64,000 nt of DNA, taken from contig KL647298.1 in assembly GCA_000727475.1 (NCBI GenBank), positions 1,883,863 through 1,947,862 on the forward strand. Reading direction: 5' to 3'. Shown here in pieces: positions 23,791 to 35,519 of the stretch. The DNA comes from Sarcocystis neurona. Its lineage: Eukaryota > Apicomplexa > Conoidasida > Eucoccidiorida > Sarcocystidae. Under the pieces are notes generated by a model that saw only the letters and a program-made list of their open reading frames with translations, did no database searches and had not been told where the DNA came from. Both the position numbers and the translations under genes were made by a program. Positions within the stretch are counted from its first letter, which is position 1. Each line of letters opens with the position of its first letter.

Positions 23791-26700
23791 TACACACACA
23801 TATATGTACGTATATACACATACATACCTATATACGTACACACACACATATGGATATATATATATATACGTATATACATCCATACGTACATATATATATA
23901 TATATACATTTGTGCCTTCATACAAGCATCCATATACGTGCATTTGTGCATACATAGATACATAGGAACATAGCAACACAGATATATATATACACATACA
24001 TACATATAGAAATACACATACGAATATACATATATATGTGTGTATCCATACATCTCCATATACATCTATGTATATCTATTAACATGTATGTATACGTCCA
24101 GAGACAGAGAGAGAAAGAAGGCGAGGATGGGCTTTGCGTGGATTGGCTACGATAGAGAGAGGGAGGGGCATGTGGCACTCTGAACGGAGAAGAAGCCGCT
24201 GAAGGCGGAAGTTTTCTGCAGACGGCGACCCGGAGAAGCGCAGCACATGCATTTGCAGCAGTTTTTCCTGCGTTCACATCTACGGCGAATCCACACATGC
24301 GGCATAGAGCAGGGTTAGCAAGGGAACTTCTCCTTTAGCAGTCGTCTTCTTCTGTCTAGGGCTGGCTCAGGCCCGCCGTGCAGAGTCCTGCGTCGCTAGC
24401 TGCTGACTTCCTAAGAGAAGGACGTCCTTGGAGCAGCCCGCGCATAAAAACGGACCGCTCGACGTCTGCAAATCTGCCCGCGGCTCTCTGCCCTTCCTCT
24501 TCCTGTACACGCACACGTGCCTACGCCTGTATACTTCTGGTTCTGTACCTACATATATATATATATGTGTATTCCCGGGCAGTCTGTCTGACTCTCTCTC
24601 TATATATAGATATGTGTGTATGCACGTAAATTCAGTTAATGTGTGTAGTGGACTGTCTCTGTGTATACGCAGATCTGTACGTAAAGAGATAAGTAGAGAG
24701 ATTCCTAACCGTCTGTATATTTGTGAGTGTGGGCCGACACAGCAGGTGCAGCCATATATGCCTCGGCATGCGCACACGTGTGTGGTTGCATGCGCGTGTC
24801 TGTGAAGCCACCAATCGTTTCTCTCTTCGTCTTCCTCTCCCCCTCGCTTTGTCTATCTGTACGTATATGTGAGATATATATGCCTACACATACGTGCATA
24901 TAATACGTACGTGTATATGGTAGATTATATGGCAGAGACGGTCTGGCCTTTTGCTGCACCCGCGCGCATTCCTACAAATACGCCTGCGTGTGTGTGTACC
25001 CCTGTGCGGTTCGATGTGCAAATTCTCGGCTTAAAACTTTTGCATGGGAAGGAGTTGCTCCCGCTTCCAAGAAGCCGGCTTTCCTCGTAGTGCTCGGGTA
25101 TATATGACACAGTAAAGTCAACATGCAGCGGGCATGCACTAGAGAAGGCGGAAGAAAGGGCCACGACGACAGCATGTGACGTGCTGTAGTGTCTCTGTGT
25201 CTGTAGGGGTGTGGGGGTGTGTCTGCATGCGTATGCGTGCGCCACGTTTTGTCTTAAAGACCGCGTCGATTTTCTTCTGTGCTTCTGCAATTTGTCGGCA
25301 CTTTGGGTGGGAGGGATGCAGCGGAGGTGGAGTCCACTTTTTTCTTTTCAGAGGGTGGGTGCATGCGCACGACTGCCGGGTGGACGCATGCGCGTGCGTG
25401 CGACGATTTCCTCCTGCAGGAGAACTTGCTCGACAAGTGGCTCGAGAAATGGCGCTGCTCGGAGAACCGCTGGGACTTTTCACCTTCTGCGTCTACGGAG
25501 GCGTCCCTGTGGAGACGCAGTTGAAGCAGCTGCGGCGCGAAAAGCAGCAGCAGCAGCGACAGCAGGAACAGCAGCGACAGCGAGAGCAGCAGCGACAGCA
25601 GCGGCAGCAGCAGCGAAAACAGCAGCAGCAGCAGGCAGTTTGCGTTTTGGGGGAGGAACAAGAAGGACGGAAAGTTCTGCGAGAGGCAGGAGCAGCAGCA
25701 GACGGGCTGGCAGCACCGGCAGGTCGTATCGACGTTCTGGTCGCGACGCCTGGGAGACTGCTTGATTTGCTGGGCATGGCTGCTAGAGAAGGCGACGGTT
25801 CGCCAGACACCTCCCCTCCCCCTTCTCCTCCTCAGACAGATCTTCTGTAAGCTTCTTTTTTCTTGAGTCGGCAGTCTTGCGCTCGATTCCTGCTGCTGTT
25901 GTCGCTTGCCGCTGCTCTCCTTGTCGCTGGTGCTGCGGTACCTGCTGCGCTTTCTGCGGCTCTGCTGGTGCTGTGGCTGCTGCTGCTGTCGTCGCTGCTG
26001 CTGCTCCCCTGGCTGCTGCTTCGGCTGCTGTTCTGTTCTGACGCGCGGTTGGGCGGCTGCGTGATCAGCTGGTGCGCTTGGCGACGACGTCAAGAGGAGG
26101 CAGAGCAGTCCTGCCACGTGCTGCACGGGTGGCCCAGTCTTCGTCTCTGCTGTGCTCGGCTTTATGTCCCAAATTCCATTCTTCTCACTCAGCCGTGGCA
26201 GGCAATCTGACAGTAGTAGAAGCGGCTGCACTAGAGATACTCAGCACCGTAGTCGTAGAAGTAGTAGAAGTAATTGTAGTGGGAGTAATAGTAGTAGGAG
26301 TAGTAGTCCGGTATCTATGGAACTTATATTTGTAGTATTACTAGTCGTAGTAGTAGTAGTAGTAGAAATACATGCGCAATAGATATAGTACCGGTAACAG
26401 CAGGAGCAGCGTCGTCGTGAAAATTGTAGCAGCTGAGAAGGAAGATGGAGAGGAAGATAAAGAGGAAGAGGGGTGCATTACGAGCAGCAGCTTGTCGAGA
26501 GAGTGCCACTTAAGGAGGAGGAGGAGGACAAAGGGGAGACGGTAGAAGAAAAGAAAACAGAGCGAAAGGAAGATAATGGGAAGAGCAGAGGAAGTGAAAG
26601 CGGGAGAGGGGAGGAGTGTAGGACAAGCCACCTGCTGGAAGTCGTTGAGGAAGCGGAAGAGGAAGACGCGGAAGAAGAGAAGGAAAAGGAGGAAGACGAA

Positions 26701-29700
26701 CGGAGAGGGGAAGAGGAGCATTTTGCGGGTGGCGGGGGTAGCAGCAGCGCGGGTGGTGATGGCGTGGGAGAGTAGCAGCAGCGGAGCAGAGCGGATGTGT
26801 GGGGTGGCGCTCGTTTTCGCTGCAGCTTGTCGTCTGTGCGACGCGTGGTCCTTGACGAGGCGGACGAAATGTTGAAGCTCGGCTTCGCAGAGGACGTCGA
26901 GAAAATTCTCAACTTTGTACAGCAGCAGCACAAGCAGCAGCAGCACAAGCAGCAGCAGCAGCACTGCAGGGAGCCGGAGGAGGGGCCGGGGGGACCGTCG
27001 GAGCCGCAGACGAAGGAAACGAAGGAAAAGGAAGCGACGGCGACGGAGAGGGGGACACACACAGCAGCGGCCGACGAGAGGCGCGAGGCGGTCCAAGAGA
27101 AGGTGCAGCTGCTGCTTTTCTCGGCCACCTCACCTGCATGGGTGCAGCAGGTGGCTGCTGCCTACTTGCAGGCGCCGGTCCGCATAGACATTTTCGCTGA
27201 GCGAAAGCTGCGGTACGTCCCCTCCGACGCACAAATCCCATCTCTGACGCATGCTTCCCCTCTATCACACGCACCGCGAGAGGCGCAGGCGTACGTATAC
27301 CTGCGTATATACGTGTATATATATATATACGTATGTATTTCTATGTGTGTCTGCATGTATATGTGTATGTTTCTACTCGTATGAAGACGTGTGAACGCAT
27401 AGGTGCTTATGAACAGATACGTAAACATTTATGTAGGCGTGTAGCTATACACGTGTGTCTAGCTACTGGCTGGTTAAATCTGGCCCAGTGTTCCTCTGTC
27501 TGTAGGGACGTGTACACACACGTGGATATGTAGACATATCTGCAGCTTGGAGAAGAAATTTGTAAACTAACTTTAGAAGTAGGTCTGCATGCAGCCGAAT
27601 ACGTCCGTGTTTTTGTGATGGAGTTTACGTCTGCGCATGTCTCCACGTAAATTTTCGTTTTAGTTTGTTCTGCTTCTGCGCTGTGCCGTGGTCGCCCGAC
27701 TCGGTCAACTTCCACGCCGAGCAGCAGGGGGAGCTTGTTCCGCGCCTCTGACAGATCTTCCCGGGCTTTCACTTTCTCACAGCATTTTCTTTCTATATAC
27801 ATATATGTACGTTTGCACAAGGAATACACATAGATGCATATGCGTCCGTCTATCTACAATATATGTATGTCTCCACATCTACTATCTGTTTCTCTCTCAA
27901 CTGACTTCTGCCCGAACCGTCGTCTGTCCTTCTCGTTATGCCTTCGGGGAAAGTTGCAACCAAGATTATCTCCAGTCCCCATCGCAGGGTATTTGTGGAC
28001 ACTGGCTCACTGCACGTGTGCGCGTGCGCAGAAGAAAACACAGCGGGCAGGGCGCTTTGCCATGCTGCGAGACATCGAGAGAGAGGGCATCTACTTATTG
28101 CTGCACCCGCTGCTGCGGGGAAAAGACAGCTGCGAGCCTCACCTGCATGCGTCTGCAGCGCTGAGGAGTCTACGACTTGTGTCCACGTTGCCTGGGTAGC
28201 TTCTCCTCATCAGAAGGCGCGGACGTGTGTCTCTCTGCCGCGGCAGCCTTTCTGCGGCTTCTCTGGCGGACGTCTGCATGCCCGCTGTCTTGGCGTTTAC
28301 GCGTGTCTCCCTGTGCGGGCGCAGGCGTGCGTCCCTCTGTCGCTCGCTCCGTTTACTTCAGCAGCCACGTGTTTGATGGGCGGGGGTCTCTTTCGTGGGT
28401 AGAGGCGAGAGAGGGACTTTTTTGCCCGGCCGCTGCAAAAACTCTGTTCTTATGTTTTCTTTATGCCACGATTCTGCGCGAAAATGCATGCAGCAGCCGG
28501 CCAACACACGAAGAAAGCACCTGCTGCTCTCTGTCACCGCAGACGCCAGTGGAGGGTCACAAGAAGGTGACTCGCCCAGCGGTAGCCAGTTGCAGCGGGA
28601 CGAAGGCGTCTGCATGCGGCGCTGGAGGACAGCTAGCTGAACACGTGTGTGTGTATGCGTGTGTGTGAAGCGTCTTCCTCCTTAGTTGAGCGCTTGCAGC
28701 TAGCGGACGTGCGTCGCCTCTCACTTTATCCCTGGCTAGCAACCAGACAAGCCGCCTATTGCGTATACCGACCTACCTGTCCTAGGTATCCGCGCAGAGG
28801 GAGGCTGTCTGTCTGCGTCTCTGAACTGCGCGTGTATTAATTCGTGAGGCTACGCAGTAAGGAGGTGTGTCCAAGTAGTCTACGTATATATATATATATG
28901 TACAGGTGTGTGTGTCTGTGCGTGTGAGTGTTTGCTATGTTAGTCCACCGTAGGAATGTACGCGCGTACCTGCGTATTTACGTACGAATATACGTGAGCG
29001 CGTGTTTCTGTGTATGAAGGGGTGCTCTCGCTCAGGGGCATGTGTGCGTACGCATGCGTGTATGTAGAACTGTTGGAATGTCCACGTGCATGTGTTTGTG
29101 AGGCCGGAGGGAAGTCTTCGTGTTCGCAAGTTTGTATGCATTCGTACGACTCTGGGATGGGTGCTGAAGCAGCGTTCTGCTGAAAGCGCAGAGGAAATTT
29201 TGGGGTCTGCTGCAGTGCGCCTTGGCGGTGGGTGCGGACGGGGTCGTGTCTCTGCAGCACAGCAGCTACCGTGGAGCATGTGGCGCTGCGGCTGCCGGAT
29301 CATCTGTCAGCACGAGGAGCATGGGCCGGCGGCAGCAGGCACCCCTCACGTTTCTCTCGCCGCAGAGGCGGGGCCCCGTGCACGTCCTCCCGCGGCAGCA
29401 GCAACACAGCAGCAGCCGCAGCGCCACTGCTGCAGGACCTCGTCGTCTGCGAGTCGGCAGCAGGCATGCAAGCTATCATTTTCGTGCCGACGAAGGCCGA
29501 CGCAGACGCCCTCGCGAACGCGGGGGAGTTCGACGCCGTCTCTGCTGCAGTGTTGCACGGAGACATAGGCCAAGAGACGAGACAGGCGGTCATGGACGGC
29601 TTCAGACGAGGTAAGGACCACTTCTGCGGTGCTGCCACCGGACGAGGAGCAGACCTCGTGCATCGCAGTAGAAAAGCGGCGAGCGACGCAAGTGGGGAAA

Positions 29701-32700
29701 CCGCACCCGGTGTGCTGCGTGAACCGTATAGTAGATGCGAATATCTGCCCTTTTTTCGCTTCTCGTCGTCGTCTACATGCGTGTAGCAGCCTGGAGACTG
29801 CGTGCAGTCATCTGTCCAGGTGGGAGTGTCGCAGACGTGGATGGAGGGAGAGGAGGACGCAGGTGACGGCTGCAGCAGCAGCAGCAGCTTCATGGAAGCG
29901 ACTGCTGCGCCACTGCTGAGTCCCTCTTGCATGCGACGAACACACAGCCGTCACACGGCTGCGACGCGACGGCTCCACAGCTTCCTACGCAGCAGGACGT
30001 CCGTCTACAAGATACGACCGACCAGGGCGATATTCTATTGCGCCTTCTGCAGGCGTAAGAGCGCGCGTATTCACACTAGTGCGGAGAAACGCTTTGCTAG
30101 TACTGCTGCTGCAGAAAAGAAGCAGAGGATGAAAAGTCTGCCGATGCAGGATTTTGGCGACCAGAAATGGTCCAGCCTTTGTCGACTGCGGCTGCTCGCT
30201 GTCTCCTACATAGGCGTGTACAGCTGCTGTTAAGCAGGCGTAAACTCGCAGCAGGACATCTGTGTCGGCGTGGTGGACGCTCTTGCCGTTGTAGCAGGTC
30301 TCTTCCTGATAAATGGGAAGCCAATGCTGTGACAGTAAATCTCAAACAGATGTCGGTTCTTGCGAGCCAGAGGAAACACCGAGGGGGACATCTGCGCATG
30401 TACTTGCATATATGTACACGAACGTGTGACTGCGTCACAACGAGGGCTTCTGTAGGCCGGTGAGTACACTTGTGGGTGTGCGTCTATGCGAGGTGCTAGC
30501 GACTCATCTTCTGTGTTTTGTTGGCGCCTGCGGAAGGTGTAGAGATATGCGGCGACGGCGGGCGGGGGGGGGGGGGGGCAGATGCCGGGTTAAGCGACGC
30601 GTGTCTGTGCGGTCTCGCGTTTCTTCTCAGCGGTGGCGAACACTTTGTAGTAGTGTCGCCGCGTGTATACGTGAACTGCTAGTGACACTGGTACGTGCTG
30701 TCGCTTCTCTTTTATGGAAGTGCTTTGGCTTGCACACATCCGCGTCCTTGGTGTGGTCCTGGGGGAACTTGTTTTCTTCCATACGCAGGAAGGTACAAGG
30801 TGCTGGTCGCAACGGACGTCGCTGCTCGGGGCATCGACGTGCAGACAGTAGATCTGGTGAGTCTCTGCTTCTTCAAAGAGAGACGTGGTTCGCGCGTGCG
30901 CACTTTTGTCCTTCTTCTTTATCGGCGCAGAGTTGGTGTCTCGACTCTGGCAGGGAAAAAAACACGCTTGTCGCTCCTGGGCCTTCCTGACGCTGAAATG
31001 GCCGTGCTCAGCGAACCGAAGACTGTGTTTTCAGACAGCAAGAGACAGAAAGACTGACACAGAGACTGAAAGACAAACACACACACATTAAACGAGTGGG
31101 AAGGCAGCATCTCGAGATGTTCTCCCGTGCCACGGCATGCGCAGAACACCAGCTAGAATCACGGGAGTGCAGCAGAAAAGTGCAGCATTGGTGCTGCCTG
31201 TTAAACACGCGCAGCGAGTGTGGAAGACGGGTCCTGCGCTATCTCCTGCGCAGTAAGTTTTTTCTTTACTTTCTTATATTTCGGCTGGTCCCGTCGATTT
31301 GAAGGGAGAGTTCTCGGCAGGCTGTGGTCAGACGCGACTGAGAGGCGATGGAGCTCCGTGCAACACGGCAGTCCCCGCAGGGAGACAGCAACTAGGGCAG
31401 CCTGCTGCCAAGCTTGTAGTTAAGCGTGTGCGTCAACGAACAAACATGTGAACCTGCGGAGGGCACGGACGTTGCTGACTTTGAGAAAACGGGGGCGAGA
31501 CTCACGTGGGAGCGAAGAGCTACGCGTGTATGCAGTTGGAGCCACAGAGAAGGAGCTGGGCGCCCTCGGTGAAACAGGTGCCTCAGATACTACGAAGTAT
31601 AGTCTAGAAAACCGTCTCTTTACAAGAGCAGATACTTGCGACTGCGACAAAGCTCGACAACAAGCGACCGGTCCAGTTCGCTTGAGAGACTGCGGAAGTG
31701 CGGAGACGGCAGCGCGTGGCGCGGCCACAGACACACAAAAACAACACACACACACACACACTGCAGACCCAGGAAACGGAAAGGAGAAAAAAGCAGGCGT
31801 GGTCTGCACTTCGCCGCAATTTTCCTCGTAAAGTACGGAAGCCCTTTGTACACGGAGGCATGAGTATTCCTCGGTGTTTGTGGAGCCGAGTTTGCATGCG
31901 CGCAGGTGATCCACTGCGGCGTCCCAGCAGACGACGACACATACGTCCACCGCAGCGGGCGGACGGGACGCGCAGGGCGCGGAGGCAAGTCCATTCTACT
32001 TTACAGCAAGGATGAAACGAGGGATTTGGTGCGACTCCAACAGGCCTGCGGATTTAAGTAGGTCTTTTTCATTTCTCTATTTTCAGTGGCCTGCGCGCCT
32101 TCCGGCTTCCGTCACAGCGCCTCAGTACCAGGACCTCGGCGGTAGTGTGCGCCACCTGCTGCGTCCTGCTTCTCTTCTTCCTTCGCACATGAGAGAAAGG
32201 ATTGAGGTGGCACGTATCTGACGGCTGCGGGGGACTCAAGTAGGTTTCCTGCTGGTCTTTCTCTCATTCTAGACGCGTGCTTAGTCAGCAGTGGAAGTCG
32301 CTTCTTTGTGTCCGTCGAGGACGCCGCAGGTGAGACGAGCTGCTCACTTTTTCTCGGCATTACCGAGAAGGAAAGAGAGGAAGTCGAACCGCTCTCGACC
32401 TCTTGGGTACACTTTCTCCAGAGGACAATGACGCAACCACTGCCACATCTGTTATTACAGCCGTGGTCCGGCAGGTTGTCCAAAGTGCGCGGGACGGTTC
32501 GCAGCGAGCCGCCAGCATGCTGTAACGCTGCTGCTTTCGCCGTAGAGCGCAGCACATCCTTCCATGCAGCCGGTGTATCGGCGCTGCACACGGTCTGTTG
32601 CTGCTGCCAAAAGGATTACGGAAGGACCGGCAGGTGGACACTGATGTGAGTAGTACTGGATGACCTACGTACGTGCGCGTGTAGCCGTTTATTCAAGATG

Positions 32701-35488
32701 GACGCGCAGACGCACGCAGAGAGACGAGTCTTAGAAAGGAGACACACAGGCGTGTGTAGGCGCAAGTTTTGAGAAGAAGTGCACGTGTACGTTGTAGACG
32801 AGTACTAGACAATGTGATGCGCAGGTGCGTGCGGATGGGGACTGTTGAGTCCCCCCATACCTTCTGTGAGACTGCCGACGGAGGAAAATCTGCCTTTTGA
32901 GGAGAGGTACTACACAACAGCGCTTGCTAAGGACAGCATTGCCCAGCTGGGGTTGACTCGACGTTCTACACCCACCTGCTTGCGCTGCACTACGCGTCTG
33001 TATCCATCTGCGCTTTTTCTTCTTATACTTGTGTACACGCAGCTGCGCGTTCCTCTGGAGTCCACACATTTCTGTACGTCGTCCTCTACTACTCGTATCC
33101 ACATACACCGCCACCTCATTCCCCCGTACTCGCCCACGTGCGTCTGCCCATGACATCATCTGGCATTCGTCTAGAACGTCCGTGGGCACTTCTTCTCAAA
33201 ACACACATCTACATGCATCTGCATCACGCTCCCAGCAACTCACCCACACACAGCTACACCTTCTTCTCTAGGACTGATCCACGTACATCTGGACGTCATC
33301 CCTTTGATACGCTTCTTCACACCTCTGCACTTTTCCTTCAAAGAACGTGTGGACCCGGTATTGACGCGATGACGACGCGCAATTGAAGTCGACGGGAGAG
33401 TGGAGAATCTCTGTTTGTAGGGGTATCTGTGTAGATGTCAGTGTCTGTGGGTGTGTCTTCAACGCGCAACGAGCTAGACGGAGAAGGACGAGGAGGAGCG
33501 CACTTATGCTACGGGTGTCCGCTTGTCTAGGATTCTTATGTACGAACATCGGCGTGTACTTCCTCTTACCTGGAAACTCCATGCGGTGTGGTTCGGTGCG
33601 GGCTTTGCAGGTTCAAACACGCGGCGCTGCCTTCTCCGGCGGCCGTGCTTCGTTGCAAGGTAAACGCTGGATCTCCACTTGTCCTTGGGCTTCAAGAAGC
33701 CACGTCCACAAATAGGTTTACCGGCAAACTGTCGTATCTGTATACGCTTATAGACGTACGTCTGTATGCGTTTGTATCTCCGTGGACCAACCTTCGCACG
33801 TGTGTGCATCTGCACTTACGTTTCGTCACTCTCGGACAAGTCGCCGAGCTTCAGCACTTGACGATAGGCTTCCGCAGATGAACACAGGCCGCGATCGAAG
33901 CCTCACCTTATGCACTCTTCCCCCTCAGACTCCGCTCTTCCTTACTTCTTTATTCGGTCTTCTACCGGAAACTCCGCGTGGTCACGCGCGTAGTATCTAT
34001 GTAATTCTACATAATAGTAGTATTGCGGCAGTAGTTGTTGTTGTAGTGGTAGAAGGAGTAGTAGAAGTAGTCGTAGTAGTAGTAGTAGTAGTACTAGTAG
34101 TAGTAGGAGTAGTAGTAGTAGTGGTAGTAGCAGTAGTTGTTGTAGCGTAAGTATAGTAATAGTAGTTGTGATACTGTTTAGGAGTAGCAGTAGTAGTTGT
34201 AGGAGTACTAGAACTGATATTACAGTAGTGGCAGTAGCAGCAATAGCAGTAGGATAGTAGTCGTAGTATTAGTAGTACTGGTAGTAGTGGCAGAATTGGC
34301 GCCGGGTTTCCCCCGTTCATCGCAGGGATAGTTTGGCTATCCGGGCAATATATATCGAATGTTGGCAAAATTCTGTTTTGCGGCGTGGGGTCACGAGGGG
34401 GGGACGGAGCAGGGAGGGCAGGGGCAGCCACGTGCAACTCTCTGTGTATACGTGTGTGCCTCTGTCTAGGTGGGGCCGTATACGGCTCTGTGTTGGGAAA
34501 AAAGAGAAATGTTTCCCAGGTCTTCCTAAGGGGCTTGCTGAACAGTTGGCTGATTTCTTTTCGCTACGACAGCCTGCCGTTGGAGCTCCGCACTGAGGCG
34601 TAATAACGCGCTCTTCGCCGTCTTCCGGTCACTCTGTATCGACTCTAGGTATTACGTCTGCTTTTGTCATTCTGACTGCTTCATAGTTGTGTCAAGCGCC
34701 GTACTCTGCACCAAGCGGGGGCAGCATTCACATAGGCGAGTACGTATGTACACGTGCACATCTGTCGACCGGGAGGACGAAGAAAAAAAGGCAGCTTCAA
34801 TGCTTGTCGCTGCAGCGATAACGGCGGATGTACGCTGCGCGACGCGCGTGCACATATAGTATACGCTTCCGCGTTTGGAAGCCTGGGTCCGTCTGCATAC
34901 ATTGGTGTACACGTGTTGGCAGCTGCTGGTGATGTGGCCGCGAACATTTCCCCCGGCAGCACCGAGGCGTATGCCTTGTATGTGCTCGGCGTCCGGACGC
35001 TGCAGGCTTCCTCGACGTCTAGGGAGCTCGACAGCGTCTCGGCTGCGGTGGTCCCTGCGTTTCGAGCGGCTGCGGAGGAAGTGCTGCGACGCGGACAGCG
35101 ACACAACATTCCCTTGGAGGAAATTCTTGCCCGGGCTCTCGCGGTCGCAGCCAAAATGAAAGTACGCCAAAGGGCCGCGACCTCCAGCGCGTGCCTCCAA
35201 GAAAAGAGGGGACGTGCGTACACGGACACAGAGAAGATACGAGTAGACCAAGTTACTTTGTATCTGCTTCGCCAACGCACGTGCAGTTTACCCATATTTG
35301 TATACCGGTGTGCTCACATATTTGTATGTGTGTGGATACGTATTTACGCATGTGTATACGCGTGTGCGGCTGTAAGTGGCTGTGCTTACGCGTCTCTGTG
35401 TTTCTGTGTGCTTGCCTGTTTGTGCGTGTATATATATGTATATGTACATGTAGGGGGAGAGAGAGATGCTTACACGGGTAGGCATGCA

Positions 35489-35519
<31 letters not shown>

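Noticed and set aside
26473..26775. Acidic Glu/Lys/Arg open frame as a coding exon
   Set aside because: It is a purine-rich GAGGAAGA stretch within the intron joining motifs Ib and II. Skipping it gives a perfect in-phase join.
28159..28195. A 37-base exon (AEESTTCVHVAW) between helicase exons 4 and 5
   Set aside because: It keeps phase on entry and looked like the strand after motif III. But the exon beginning at 29258 gives a much better match (TAATVEHVALRLP) with the same entry phase, and including both would duplicate the strand and break phase.
32284..32333. Extra helicase exon reading LVSSGSRFFVSVEDAA
   Set aside because: It has acceptor and donor-like ends but does not fit the phase of either neighbour in the chosen model. 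It is noted within the intron only.
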